DNA of 64,000 nucleotides from Pantoea stewartii subsp. stewartii (GTDB lineage Bacteria; Pseudomonadota; Gammaproteobacteria; Enterobacterales; Enterobacteriaceae): NCBI RefSeq assembly GCF_008801695.1, contig NZ_VZPF01000013.1, positions 1 to 64,000 of the forward strand, read 5' to 3'. Shown piece by piece: positions 1 to 8,649 of this stretch (position 1 is its first letter; each line of letters starts with the position of its first letter). The notes under the pieces were generated by a model. It saw only the letters and a program-made list of their open reading frames with translations, ran no database searches and was not told where the DNA came from. The position numbers and the translations under genes were made by a program.

Positions 1-242
1 ATGGAGGCGAAGCGCCTCAAGGAGCCATGTCCGGTGTTTCACGCGATAGTGTCCATTAAAAAATGATGGACACTATTTTCCCGGAACCGGAGCCCGCTGC
101 ACAGACGGTTTAAATGTGACGCTTACAAAAGAACTGACAACACCTGTGGTTGCGAAGGCATCCTGGCAGCGCAGGGGCTTTTATTAAAGCCGGACGGCAA
201 CGAACCCTGTAAATGGACTGCGGCACTGCGCGGCGTGCAGCT
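1..242. other. Left edge, no recognised gene
   Basis: I recognise no gene here. On the plus strand a short frame runs from the ATG at 1 to a TGA at 64-66, and it could be the tail of something outside the window. A perfect dyad, agtgtccat / atggacact, lies at about 47-75 around an A-rich spacer. After it the same plus frame is open from 67 to a TGA at 289-291 without an ATG, and its product is rich in cysteine. This may be mobile-element or gene debris, but I cannot name it. Confidence 0.3.
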
Positions 243-987
243 TCAGAATGTCCAGGTCACGCCTGAAGACAGCGTCCAGAAATACTGTTGATCCGTCATC
301 GGGCTGTCGCGGAGGGCCCCTGTAAGGAAGGTGACTTTGGGTTGCAGGTAGACATGGAAGGATTTTACAGGGTGCCAGTCAAACGCCACGGCAAGCCATG
401 GCGTTACGCCCTGATGGTTCCAGGTCGGTAAACCACTGCGGGCAGATTCCTCTTCGCTTACCCCGTAGTAATAGCTTGCCTGCTGTTTACTGAGCCAGTC
501 CACACCGGCCTGAGGATAAACGTCCAGTTGCATCAGAGAGACCTGGCCTGCCCAGGCAACCGTACCCAGCCATCCCCGGCTTTCGTTCAGCGTATCGCCA
601 GACAATTCGGTTCGAAACGCACCAAGGGGCGTGATCTTCTGGTAGCTCATGCCTCCCATCATGGTGCTGTGGCGGATGCGTAACTGGCGGAGTGCCGAAT
701 CAGAAGTCTGGTCCGGATCAAATTCGTTATCCAGATACCACCAGCGCGCTTTCAGTTGTGTGGTGTCATCTTTGATAAAATAGGCGCCCACTTCTGTGCC
801 ATCAATATAGACATGATCATTGTCATAGCCCACATAGGGCAGGCCAGAAAACTGAGTTTTATACGCGCGATAGGGCGTAAAGTTCGCTTTGCGCACCCAG
901 GGTCAGTCCCTCAGCCCAGGCATGCGTAATATTACCGAGCAGGAGGCAACACAATGCCGTTCTGAAGCGTAATGGGATGGTCGTCAT
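243..987 (-). pseudogene. MipA/OmpV-family outer membrane protein, frameshifted
   Basis: MipA/OmpV proteins are outer-membrane beta-barrels; MipA of E. coli scaffolds MltA and PBP1B. Here the gene is in two frames. The ATG at 985-987 opens a typical signal peptide (MTTIPLRF..., hydrophobic ALCCLLLGNIT, then HAWA-EG as a cleavage site). The mature part is read in another frame from about 896 to the TGA at 243-245, about 217 residues. It contains the family pattern of alternating aromatic and polar strands and ends in W-T-F, a usual barrel C-terminus. The frames differ by one base near 896-905, where the signal-peptide frame reads LTLG and the mature frame continues VRKANF. A GTG at 896 could start the second part, but it would lack an export signal. 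Most likely this is a disabled gene; a sequencing error is the alternative. Confidence 0.7.
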
Positions 988-1378
988 TTTGTCCGGTTAT
1001 CGTCTGGCTGAGGCAGTGATCTGTCAGGCCTCACAGCCCGAAACGGGGCGTGAGCATACATAAAAATTTGTGCCGCCTTTTCATCCTGAGCGCGCGGGTT
1101 GTCTCAGAACAGGGCTGCCCGAAAGGTATATCGGACCCGCTGCAGCAATGCAAGAGATGGCTACGCTTATTCTCACGGAGTTCATCCCCTGTTTATACTG
1201 GTCACGACGGACAGGTTCAGGCTACTGCGCGAATGTGCCATTCCGTGGTGATGGGTAAGGGGAATAACGGAGACGTCGACAGCCCTTTACGTGGGAAAGC
1301 AAGGGTTGCAGACTGAAATGCGCTAAGGAAACAGGCTGTCAGCACCGCTACCGGCATCAGCGCTGACAGCCTCGCCGA
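988..1378. other. Intergenic region with one stem-loop
   Basis: No coding sequence is convincing in these 391 bases. The one structured element is a perfect 11-bp inverted repeat, AGGCTGTCAGC at 1333-1343 and GCTGACAGCCT at 1362-1372. It lies just after the end of yibF on the minus strand. It has no T-tract, so it may be a weak terminator or an mRNA 3'-end stem rather than a classic rho-independent terminator. Confidence 0.4.
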
Positions 1379-1990
1379 TCAGGATGCCGGCGGCGTGGTT
1401 CGGGCAAAACTTTCCCGTTGAAAGAGTGTTTCGGCCAGCCTGACCAGTGCGGGCCGCTGAACGCACCAGTTAGGGACAACGCGACGGAAATTCAGGTAGC
1501 CAATCATGCAGCCTGTGGCAATGTCGGCCAGATTCAGTTCGCCATTATCGATCCACTTTCCTTCACTCACTTCTTTTTCCAGGCTGTCCAGCCCGCGCTG
1601 AATCTTGTCGCGATGGCGTAACAGCACTTCTTCTGACTGGGCGTTACCTGACCGCATTTGCTCACGTACGATCACCAGTGCCGCATCGCTGATGCCATCG
1701 GCCAGCTTTTCAAGCTGACGAACCTTTAAAGACGCCAGCGGATCAGCGGGCAATAAAGCCGGTGCCTGACCACGCAGTTCGAGGTACTCCGCAATGATGC
1801 TGGAATCGAACCAGACCTGCTGATCCTCCGCGACCAGCGCGGGCACTTTCCCCAGCGGGTTATATTGCGGAACATGGCTGTCTTCGCTGTAGGGCGACGC
1901 ATTAACAAATTCGAACATCATGCCTTTTTCCAGCATGATGACAGAAATCTTGCGGACAAAGGGGCTGGTATAGCTGCCAATCAGTTTCAT
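1379..1990 (-). CDS. yibF: Glutathione S-transferase-like protein YibF
   Basis: This is a 203-residue cytoplasmic protein of the glutathione S-transferase superfamily, about the length of E. coli YibF (202). Residues 1-75 form the thioredoxin-like domain: [14 protein letters not shown] at the start, the cis-proline segment GKVPALV, and the glutathione-contacting motif [11 protein letters not shown]. Residues from about 85 form the helical domain, with [20 protein letters not shown] and the YibF-like C-terminus RESFART. YibF binds glutathione but its physiological substrate is not established. The gene stands alone, followed on the same strand by intergenic sequence with a stem-loop. Its ATG is about 40 bp from the stop of fdhE. 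The assignment rests on near end-to-end likeness to YibF. Confidence 0.9.
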   Translation of the reverse strand: MKLIGSYTSPFVRKISVIMLEKGMMFEFVNASPYSEDSHVPQYNPLGKVPALVAEDQQVWFDSSIIAEYLELRGQAPALLPADPLASLKVRQLEKLADGISDAALVIVREQMRSGNAQSEEVLLRHRDKIQRGLDSLEKEVSEGKWIDNGELNLADIATGCMIGYLNFRRVVPNWCVQRPALVRLAETLFQRESFARTTPPAS

Positions 1991-2029
1991 TGCGTTACTC
2001 CCGTTTAGCGAGGTTTCATCAGCAAAAAA

Positions 2030-2953
2030 CTATTCACCGGGAAACATAAAAGGATTCAGGCCACTGCGTACAAAACCTTCCTGCTCCATACGTGCATCCA
2101 GCACTAAAGAGGCGAGATCGTCGGCGACCGGTTCAATGGCCGGATTTTTTTCCTGATAAAGCATTTTCATGTAGCTGCCACAGTCGCCGCAGCTTTCTGC
2201 TTTGACGGCCGCGTGCTCGCTGTCCAGTGACCAGTAATGCAGATCGCGGTTTGGGTCGCAATGAGAGCAGGTGTTCTGCACGACGTGCCATTCACTTTCG
2301 CACAGGTTGCAGTGCAGGTAGCGCGCACTTTCATGCGAACCCATATGTACGATGCTGGCGACCGGCAGGCTGTGACATACCGGGCAGTGCTGGCGTTGTG
2401 CGCCCATCTCCGCCTGAGCCGTACCGGGAATCAATGCCGCCATTTGTGCCCAGTAGATCGACAGCGCAGCCCAGATAAAAGGGGCTTTATCACTGCTCAC
2501 CTGCGCGTACTCACCCGCAAACAGGGCACTGGCCAGCGTTTCCAGCTCGGTCGCTGACGCTTTCTCCAGGTTCTCTAACACCGCCAGCGCCTGACCGCTC
2601 ATTTCGGGCTTTAGCTCCGCAACTAACGAGTGCAGCAGGCGATGCCAGTGTGGATCGCGCGAAAGAGTATGAATATCCAGCGGCGCTTTATATTCCTGAG
2701 CGCTCCTGAGCAGATGTGCGTGAAGGTTCATCTGCAGAGGATGATCGTACAGAACGATTTCCTGCGCCTGGGCGATGACGGCGGCAAAGCGTAAATAGTC
2801 ACCCAAAGGATTTTTTGCCGCCAGATCACGCAAACGCGCCGCCCGACGGCTGTATAAATTTTTCAGCCGGGGGAAGAGTAACGGCGGGATCATTTCCGCT
2901 GGGTTTTTTTCGCTCTTCTCCAACGGGTCTTTCGGGATAATGCGGATGCGCAT
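2030..2953 (-). CDS. fdhE: Formate dehydrogenase accessory protein FdhE
   Basis: FdhE is a cytoplasmic rubredoxin-like protein needed to mature the Tat-exported formate dehydrogenases FdnGHI and FdoGHI. It binds iron and interacts with the catalytic subunit. The product has the family's four Cys-X2-Cys pairs: CPVC, CNLC, CSHC and CGDC (about residues 190-193, 215-218, 229-232 and 255-258). It also has the conserved block [13 protein letters not shown] and the C-terminal FMFPGE. I place the start at the ATG at 2953 (MRIRIIPKD), which matches E. coli; an upstream in-frame ATG at 2962 would add three residues. In E. coli fdhE follows fdoGHI and fdhD is divergent from fdoG. Here fdhE and fdhD are direct divergent neighbours, so the structural genes are missing between them. 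Confidence 0.93.
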   Translation of the reverse strand: MRIRIIPKDPLEKSEKNPAEMIPPLLFPRLKNLYSRRAARLRDLAAKNPLGDYLRFAAVIAQAQEIVLYDHPLQMNLHAHLLRSAQEYKAPLDIHTLSRDPHWHRLLHSLVAELKPEMSGQALAVLENLEKASATELETLASALFAGEYAQVSSDKAPFIWAALSIYWAQMAALIPGTAQAEMGAQRQHCPVCHSLPVASIVHMGSHESARYLHCNLCESEWHVVQNTCSHCDPNRDLHYWSLDSEHAAVKAESCGDCGSYMKMLYQEKNPAIEPVADDLASLVLDARMEQEGFVRSGLNPFMFPGE

Positions 2954-3376
2954 AAAAGGCATTTTCCTGTTTGTTGGCTGATTACGCTACTCACGACACC
3001 AGCAAAAATGAGGTTGTCTGTATCGGCTACGAATAGCCGTTATGGGCCGGATCTTTCGCCATTTTCCCTCGTAAGAGGTTCTCAGCGAGCAAAGCAGGCG
3101 GAAAACCGCGTCAGGAAACCGCAGTGCAAAACAGCTCCCAACAGGCTGAGCATAGCAGTCCAGCCCTTTATCTTCAGTATGAAATACATTTTTCGCCGGC
3201 GACAACAGGCATAACGCATTGTGAATAACGGCAAATCGGTGGGCCTTTCACGCTTTATGCTGTCTGCCACCCACAGACTTGTTGCAGCACGGCGCAGGGT
3301 ACAGAATAGAAGCTATTCAGCATGGCGCAACAGGGTTACCTTTACGCCATCCGCAACAGCTCAGGGTCAGAACAAC
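2954..3376. other. Divergent fdhE/fdhD intergenic region
   Basis: These 423 bases separate the start codons of fdhE and fdhD. E. coli has the roughly 5-kb fdoGHI operon at this position. Translating by eye, I see no remnant of FdoG, FdoH or FdoI, and no recognisable RNA gene. The region should hold the two divergent promoters, but no hexamer pair stands out. Confidence 0.4.
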
Positions 3377-4201
3377 GTGAAGAACAACGAAGTGAAAGAG
3401 GAAACCGGTGCGAGTGAGCGAGCAGGCTTGCGTGAAATCCATGTCTGGCAACGTGACGACCTGCACCATGCTCAGGCCGACTGGTTAGCCGAAGAAGTGC
3501 CCGTGGCGTTGGTGTATAACGGTATTTCTCACGTTGTGATGATGACAACGCCCAAGGACCTGGAGGCGTTTGCTGTCGGTTTTTCACTCTCAGAAGGCAT
3601 CATCGATTCTCCGGCCGATATTTTCGGAATGGATGTGGTGACCGGTTGTCACGGCATTGAGGTGCAGATTGAATTATCCAGCCGACTTTTTATGGCGCTG
3701 AAAGCCCAACGGCGAGCGCTGGCCGGCCGGACGGGTTGCGGCGTATGTGGCGTGGAGCAACTGGAGCAGATCGGAAAGCCGCTGACGCCGTTGCCGTTTA
3801 CGCAGACTTTTCCCCTGGCGCAGCTGGACAGCGCGCTGGCGCAGCTCAAGGACGTCCAGCCCGTCGGGCAAAAAACAGGCTGCACGCACGCGGCCGCCTG
3901 GATACATCCTGAGGGTGGACTGATTCATGGCTGTGAGGATGTCGGCCGCCATGTGGCACTGGACAAACTGCTGGGCTATCGCAGTCAGGCCGAATGGGGC
4001 AATGGTGCCGTACTGGTCTCCAGCCGGGCCAGCTATGAAATGGTGCAGAAATCGGCAATGTGCGGCGTTGAAATTCTGTTTGCCGTGTCTGCCGCAACCC
4101 AGTTAGCGGTGGAGGTGGCCGAACGCTGTCATCTTACCCTGGTAGGATTCAGTAAACCGGGCCGTGCCACCATCTATAGTCATCCGCAGCGGCTGAGATA
4201 A
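3377..4201 (+). CDS. fdhD: Sulfur carrier protein FdhD
   Basis: FdhD transfers sulfur from IscS to the molybdenum cofactor of formate dehydrogenases. I chose the GTG at 3377, which gives 274 residues and puts the essential cysteines of the GCGVCG motif at 121 and 124, as in E. coli FdhD (277 aa). An ATG at 3221 would add 52 residues of atypical sequence. Other family blocks are [48 protein letters not shown] and [12 protein letters not shown]. It is transcribed away from fdhE. No formate dehydrogenase structural gene lies in the window, so the client enzyme (FdnG-, FdhF- or FdoG-type) would have to be encoded elsewhere. Confidence 0.93.
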   Translation: MKNNEVKEETGASERAGLREIHVWQRDDLHHAQADWLAEEVPVALVYNGISHVVMMTTPKDLEAFAVGFSLSEGIIDSPADIFGMDVVTGCHGIEVQIELSSRLFMALKAQRRALAGRTGCGVCGVEQLEQIGKPLTPLPFTQTFPLAQLDSALAQLKDVQPVGQKTGCTHAAAWIHPEGGLIHGCEDVGRHVALDKLLGYRSQAEWGNGAVLVSSRASYEMVQKSAMCGVEILFAVSAATQLAVEVAERCHLTLVGFSKPGRATIYSHPQRLR

Positions 4202-4326
4202 CGTCTGCGTGTTCGGGGCGCTTTGCAGGTAATCCTCTTTACGCACCCAGGCTTTCCGCCACCGAAAAATCTGGCTGCTTTGCATGCTTTTTCAAAACCT
4301 TATGTTTAATAGGGCATTGATTACGC

Positions 4327-4354
4327 TTTTACCGATCATGAATTTAACTATAAT
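4327..4354 (+). promoter_or_regulatory. Probable sodA promoter
   Basis: A perfect TATAAT -10 hexamer at 4349-4354 is preceded by TTTTAC at 4327-4332 with a 16-bp spacer, 70 bp before the sodA start. A 12-bp palindrome, CGGCACGTGCCG, lies in the leader at about 4371-4382. Fur, SoxS and ArcA regulate sodA in E. coli, but I could not place a confident site for any of them here. Confidence 0.5.
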
Positions 4355-4423
4355 GATACGACTGCTTACGCGGCACGTGCCGACATTGTCGTGCTGCTCA
4401 AACACTAAATGGAGAGGAAGAAC

Positions 4424-5041
4424 ATGAGTTATTCACTGCCATCCCTGCCTTACGCTTACGACGCACTGGAACCGCATTTTGACAAGCAGACGATGGAAAT
4501 CCATCACACCAAACACCACCAGACTTATGTCAACAACGCCAATGCGGCGCTGGAAGGGACTGAATTTGCCGATCTGCCTGTCGATGAACTGATCACCAAA
4601 CTGGATCAGCTGCCAGCAGATAAAAAAGGCCCGCTGCGCAATAACGCGGGTGGTCACGCTAACCACAGCCTGTTCTGGAAAGGCCTGAAAACCGGCACCA
4701 CGCTGCAGGGCGAGCTGAAAGCTGCGATTGAAAAAGATTTCGGCAGCGTAGAAAAATTCCAGGAAGAGTTTGAAAAAGCGGCAGCGACCCGTTTCGGCTC
4801 CGGTTGGGCCTGGCTGGTTAAGAAAGGTGACAAACTGGCCGTGGTTTCAACCGCTAACCAGGACAACCCTCTGATGGGCGAAGCGATCGCTGGCGTATCG
4901 GGTTACCCTATCATCGGTCTGGATGTGTGGGAACACGCCTACTACCTGAAGTATCAAAACAAACGTCCGGATTACATCAAAGCTTTCTGGAACGTGGTTA
5001 ACTGGGACGAGGCGGCAGCGCGCTTCGCATCCGCTAAGTAA
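4424..5041 (+). CDS. sodA: Superoxide dismutase [Mn] SodA
   Basis: This cytoplasmic enzyme converts superoxide to hydrogen peroxide and oxygen. The 205-residue product carries the four metal ligands of the Fe/Mn-SOD family: His27 (MEIHHTKHH), His81 ([10 protein letters not shown]), Asp168 and His172 ([18 protein letters not shown]). The motif [13 protein letters not shown] is typical of the manganese enzyme. The start is the ATG at 4424, behind the strong ribosome binding site ggagaggaagaac; an in-frame ATG at 4409 contains that site and is unlikely. The gene is monocistronic, with its own promoter upstream and a strong rho-independent terminator 25 bp after the stop. In E. coli sodA also lies in the fdhD neighbourhood, so this local order looks ancestral. 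Confidence 0.97.
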   Translation: MSYSLPSLPYAYDALEPHFDKQTMEIHHTKHHQTYVNNANAALEGTEFADLPVDELITKLDQLPADKKGPLRNNAGGHANHSLFWKGLKTGTTLQGELKAAIEKDFGSVEKFQEEFEKAAATRFGSGWAWLVKKGDKLAVVSTANQDNPLMGEAIAGVSGYPIIGLDVWEHAYYLKYQNKRPDYIKAFWNVVNWDEAAARFASAK

Positions 5042-5065
5042 GCGCTAAGCGCCACAGGTACTTTC

Positions 5066-5097
5066 AACCGGCAGAATGGCTCTGCCGGTTTTTTTAC
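5066..5097 (+). terminator. sodA rho-independent terminator
   Basis: A perfect 10-bp stem, AACCGGCAGA (5066-5075) and TCTGCCGGTT (5081-5090), closes a 5-base loop and is followed by a run of Ts. It starts 25 bp after the sodA stop codon. Confidence 0.93.
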
Positions 5098-5359
5098 GCC
5101 CGCAGGATGTTCCTTACCCCTGATAATCCTCGTTGACGCAATAGTAACGCTTGCTTAGCGATGCTGCCGCCCCGCATTTTACAATTCTGAAACCGCCGTT
5201 CTTACCTGCAACAGCCAGACAGGCTTAGCATTCTAAACAATCATTAAACGAAGCGTGATTTTATCCCGCTAAATTTTTAACAATTTGAGTCATTAACCTG
5301 CCGTTGATGCCGGTCGTTTTATCATCAGTGTCACTATCAGACTAATAAGAACGTAGGCT

Positions 5360-6322
5360 ATGTCTATTTATACTACACATGATGTGACGGCGGATTCCTG
5401 CGCCGGTTTATTTTTCCAGTTACTTAGCGGAAAGTACGTCCCCAACAAACTCTGGCGTAGCCGTCTTTTCCGGCTTAAATTTGCTTTAAGAACGCTTATT
5501 GCGCCTGTTACGACTTTGCGTTATTTACAGCAACTTTCTGCGTTACCAGGAATCACCCAGTTAATGCACGTACAGGGGCTGTTACCTGCAAAACTTCATC
5601 GCCCCTATCTGCGTGCGGGGATGAGCGTCGCGCAACGGGCGCAGGCGATTCTTGATCATTATGCGTTGATGGGAAGTCTGGAGAACAGTCAGCTTCGCCA
5701 GATTCTGCAAAGCGGAGAGGAGACAGTCCTTGCCAGGTTTGAAGGTAAAAATAATGAAGCGTTCAATATTACTTGTCGCTCCGGATATTTCGATCGTGAA
5801 GGGGAAGTCACGGTTGTTTTACGTTATGAAAATGAGGCGCTGGCTTCTCTGTCATTTACCATTATGAATGACGAAAAACAGCGAACTTTGCTGATTGGTG
5901 GTTTGCAGGGACCACGTAAACATATCTCAAATGATGTTATTCGTGATGCAACGAAAGCCGCATACGGCTTATTTCCTAAACGCCTGTTAATGGAAGTTGT
6001 ATTTATTTTGGCTCAGCAATGCGGCGTTAAGAAAATTGCGGCGGTTGGCGACGAAACCCATGTTTTTCGTAGCCTGCGTTATCGTCACAGCAAAGGTGAT
6101 AAGTTTTTCGCCAGCTACAGTGAATTCTGGCTGACGCTGAATGGTCAGGCCCGCGCTGACGGCATGTTTGCACTGCCGCTGATGTTGCCACGAAAAACGC
6201 TTGAGGACATTGCCAGCAAGAAGCGGGCCGAATACCGCCGTCGTTATACGCTGCTGGATACGCTGGCAGAGCAGGTGAATACGGCTACTGGCCAGCATGC
6301 GGTGGATCAGGCGGCTGCCTGA
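5360..6322 (+). CDS. VirK/YbjX family protein (DUF535)
   Basis: The 320-residue product belongs to the VirK/YbjX family (DUF535). Members include Shigella VirK and Salmonella/E. coli YbjX, linked to envelope integrity and antimicrobial-peptide resistance; the biochemical activity is unknown. Family features seen here are the basic N-terminal stretch (KLWRSRLFRLKFALRTL), the central segment LLIGGLQGPR, the block DATKAAYGLFPKRLLMEV, and the C-terminal region with HSKGDKFFASYSEFW and a Lys/Arg-rich helix (KKRAEYRRRYTLLD). There is no signal peptide or clear transmembrane segment. The roughly 260 bp upstream are AT-rich and should hold the promoter. Relatives in other enterobacteria are PhoP-regulated, but I could not assign a PhoP box by eye. 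yibL converges from the other side 10 bp downstream. Confidence 0.85.
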   Translation: MSIYTTHDVTADSCAGLFFQLLSGKYVPNKLWRSRLFRLKFALRTLIAPVTTLRYLQQLSALPGITQLMHVQGLLPAKLHRPYLRAGMSVAQRAQAILDHYALMGSLENSQLRQILQSGEETVLARFEGKNNEAFNITCRSGYFDREGEVTVVLRYENEALASLSFTIMNDEKQRTLLIGGLQGPRKHISNDVIRDATKAAYGLFPKRLLMEVVFILAQQCGVKKIAAVGDETHVFRSLRYRHSKGDKFFASYSEFWLTLNGQARADGMFALPLMLPRKTLEDIASKKRAEYRRRYTLLDTLAEQVNTATGQHAVDQAAA

Positions 6323-6331
6323 TCGCACACA

Positions 6332-6694
6332 TCAAAAGGCGCTTTTCGCAAAGCCTGTCATGACCTGCAGGTTCATTTCTCGCCCCAGCGCGGTCATAGG
6401 GTGCACGACAACCAGGCCGCGTACACTTTTCTTTAAGGCACCCAGATTGGCCTGTTCTTTTTTGGTAATTTCGCGGCTGAACGGCAATTTCTGCAGCTTT
6501 TGCGCTTCCTGGCTCAATTTGGCGTCGCGCTGATTGCGCAGACGTTCAATTTCCGTCACCAGCGTTTCTTTCTCTTTTAAAAGCGCGCCCAGCTTTTCAG
6601 CATCACCCGCTTCCAGTAGCTGAGGCTCTTTACGGTTCAGCGCGTCCAGTTGATCGCTGAGGCGTTTAATTTCGTTCTTTTCTTGCTCTTTCAT
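6332..6694 (-). CDS. yibL: YibL family ribosome-associated protein
   Basis: The 120-residue product has exactly the length of E. coli YibL (DUF2810). The N-terminal two-thirds is a charged helix or coiled coil ([16 protein letters not shown], then [18 protein letters not shown]). The C-terminal third is almost invariant in the family: [17 protein letters not shown] followed by [13 protein letters not shown]. YibL co-purifies with ribosomes in E. coli and its role is undefined. It sits downstream of mtlR on the same strand with about a 100-bp gap, the E. coli arrangement. Confidence 0.92.
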   Translation of the reverse strand: MKEQEKNEIKRLSDQLDALNRKEPQLLEAGDAEKLGALLKEKETLVTEIERLRNQRDAKLSQEAQKLQKLPFSREITKKEQANLGALKKSVRGLVVVHPMTALGREMNLQVMTGFAKSAF

Positions 6695-6796
6695 GACAAC
6701 AACTCGTTGAGGAAAACAGGCTAAGGATACACCAAATTCACGACAGATTCTCGGGAGAAGGGTGAAAGAGGGAGCGGTTCAGGCTCCCCGCAGGAT

Positions 6797-7399
6797 TTAG
6801 CTGGATGCCTTCTTAAACGCCTGTTTCAGGCTGATACGGGAAATGAGTTCTGTCAGAGACAGGACCATCGTGGAGCGCACCATTTGCAGGTAGCGTTGCT
6901 GCTGCATCGCCTGTAAGGCGGGATCGTCTGCCTGTAAGGTGGGAACCGGCGGCCAGGCTGAGACGCAATGCAATTCACCGAAAGGATCCAGGATTTCATC
7001 ATCGGTAAAACGATAATCGCCCGCGTCGTGATTCAGCTCTTCGCGCAGGGTCAGCAGCAGCTCACAATCTTCATATTCATGACGACTAATCACCCCAAGG
7101 CCATAAATCAGCTTAAGCCTGACCGACAGCTCGCCGAGCGGGCCGTCGCCCAGCAACAGGGGCTCCACGGCGTATTTCACGGCGTAGTCATCTTTACGGA
7201 ATACTTGTAACACCAGCACATTAACGGCTTCGGCCAGCAGTTCAACTGCGGCGAACAGAAAGCTCCGCACCGATCGCCCCGCGTTCAGACGTTCAAGCAC
7301 ACGATTTTCAAAAGCCTGCTTTTCTTCCATTATGGCCTGCGTCAATGTCGTACTGCTGTCGGAGGCGACGTCATCGCCCCCGATCTGGATTGCTAACAT
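6797..7399 (-). CDS. mtlR: Mannitol operon repressor MtlR
   Basis: MtlR is the negative regulator of the mannitol operon. It is an all-helical protein of the MtlR/DUF4145-like family without a classical helix-turn-helix and may act through a partner. The 200-residue product (E. coli 195) has the diagnostic blocks AFENRVLERLNAGRSVRSF, LQVFRKDDYAVKYAVEPLL, GPLGELSVRLKLIYGLGVI, LREELNHDAG and the C-terminal SLTELISRISLKQAFKK. The ATG at 7399 lies 7 bp after the mtlD stop, so the two genes are co-transcribed as mtlA-mtlD-mtlR. Confidence 0.95.
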   Translation of the reverse strand: MLAIQIGGDDVASDSSTTLTQAIMEEKQAFENRVLERLNAGRSVRSFLFAAVELLAEAVNVLVLQVFRKDDYAVKYAVEPLLLGDGPLGELSVRLKLIYGLGVISRHEYEDCELLLTLREELNHDAGDYRFTDDEILDPFGELHCVSAWPPVPTLQADDPALQAMQQQRYLQMVRSTMVLSLTELISRISLKQAFKKASS

Positions 7400-7406
7400 G
7401 GCGTTA

Positions 7407-8555
7407 TTATGCCATGGCGTGCCAGGCGCTAACGGCTTCTTTTACAATCTCACTGTCAGCCTCCAGGCCAGATACCTGAGCCAGGGTTGCCTGTGGCCCT
7501 TTTTCCGCCAGCAGTGCAGCCAGCTCTTGCGCCTGCGGATCCTGGTCGCTGTGGTAGTGCATGGCGGTCGCAATCCCTTTCACCAAATTGGCATGCGGCA
7601 ATCCGTATTCCAGTGTGCCCAGCGTTGGTTTAATCAGGCGATCGCCCGCACTTAACTTACGAAGTGGCTGCCGACCCACGCGTTCAACATCATCTTTTAA
7701 GTAAGGATTTTCAAAGCGGCCCAGGATTTTCTGGATATAGGCAGCATGTTTATCGGCGTCGAACCCATAACGTTTGATGAGCACCGCGCCACTCTCTTCC
7801 ATGGCACCCTGAACGACGGCGCGAATACCCTCATCAAGAATGGCATCGCGGATGGTCTGGTGGCCAGCCCGTTGTCCCAGGTAGGCCGTAATCGCGTGGC
7901 CGGTGTTGAGTGTAAAAAGCTTACGCTCAACAAAGGCCATCAGGTTGTCAGTCAGTTCCATGCCCGGAATGGTGGGCAGATCGCCCTTAAACTGGGTCTT
8001 ATCCACAATCCATTCGCTGAAGGTTTCCACGGTGACTTCCAGCGGATCCTCACTGCCGGCTTCAGAAGGCGGTACAATACGATCAACCGCAGAATCGACA
8101 AAGCCAACATGCGCCTCAAGCCAGGCGTGATACTGGGACGGTAGTGCCTGGAGCACATGCTGTTTGAGCTGACTGGTACCGCGAACCATATTTTCACAGG
8201 CGATAATATTTAGCGGCTGAACATTGCCGTTATCACTGCGTTTGGCCAGACCTTTGGCGACGCTGGTGGCGATGCGTTCCAGGATTTGCGGGCCAACCGC
8301 AGTGGTAACGAGATCAACTTCAGCGATCAGAGGGATAATATCGTCGCTGGTACTGTTAACGGCGCTGACGCCTGTAACGATGTCGACGTTGGCCTGTTCA
8401 CCGACGACATGCACAGGATATTCATGACGTGCATTCAGGGCATCCAGTACCGTCTGATTCACATCTGCGAAAACCAGCTCAATACCTGCGTCTGCCAGCA
8501 GTTTACCAATAAAACCGCGACCAATATTACCCGCTCCAAAATGTAACGCTTTCAT
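7407..8555 (-). CDS. mtlD: Mannitol-1-phosphate 5-dehydrogenase MtlD
   Basis: MtlD oxidises mannitol 1-phosphate, delivered by the PTS, to fructose 6-phosphate with NAD+. The product is 382 residues, the same as E. coli. It opens with the nucleotide-binding motif [20 protein letters not shown] and contains [10 protein letters not shown] and the polyol-dehydrogenase catalytic region [19 protein letters not shown], with its conserved Lys, Asn and His. The ATG at 8555 makes the Rossmann motif begin at residue 7; the frame stays open upstream to 8606 but that extension is not conserved. It lies about 95 bp downstream of mtlA, across GC-rich stem-loops, and directly precedes mtlR. Confidence 0.97.
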   Translation of the reverse strand: MKALHFGAGNIGRGFIGKLLADAGIELVFADVNQTVLDALNARHEYPVHVVGEQANVDIVTGVSAVNSTSDDIIPLIAEVDLVTTAVGPQILERIATSVAKGLAKRSDNGNVQPLNIIACENMVRGTSQLKQHVLQALPSQYHAWLEAHVGFVDSAVDRIVPPSEAGSEDPLEVTVETFSEWIVDKTQFKGDLPTIPGMELTDNLMAFVERKLFTLNTGHAITAYLGQRAGHQTIRDAILDEGIRAVVQGAMEESGAVLIKRYGFDADKHAAYIQKILGRFENPYLKDDVERVGRQPLRKLSAGDRLIKPTLGTLEYGLPHANLVKGIATAMHYHSDQDPQAQELAALLAEKGPQATLAQVSGLEADSEIVKEAVSAWHAMA

Positions 8556-8581
8556 AATTTTGTCCCATATCAAATGACAAC

Positions 8582-8635
8582 GGGGCGGGCATGTCCGCCC
8601 CAACAAAGTGGGACGGGCATAACCGCCCCAGGGAA
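8582..8635 (-). repeat. GC-rich stem-loops between mtlA and mtlD
   Basis: The mtlA-mtlD gap contains the inverted repeat GGGGCGG (8582-8588) and CCGCCCC (8595-8601), then a second partial copy of the same motif (gggacgggcataaccgcccc). This REP-like structure could stabilise the upstream mtlA message or set the ratio of mtlA to mtlD expression. It has no T-tract. Confidence 0.55.
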
Positions 8636-8649
8636 AATGTCGGACCGAA

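Noticed and set aside
1050-1316. An 88-codon plus-strand frame between the MipA-like gene and yibF
   Set aside because: No motif or ribosome binding site, and an alternative frame overlaps it. It looks like chance.
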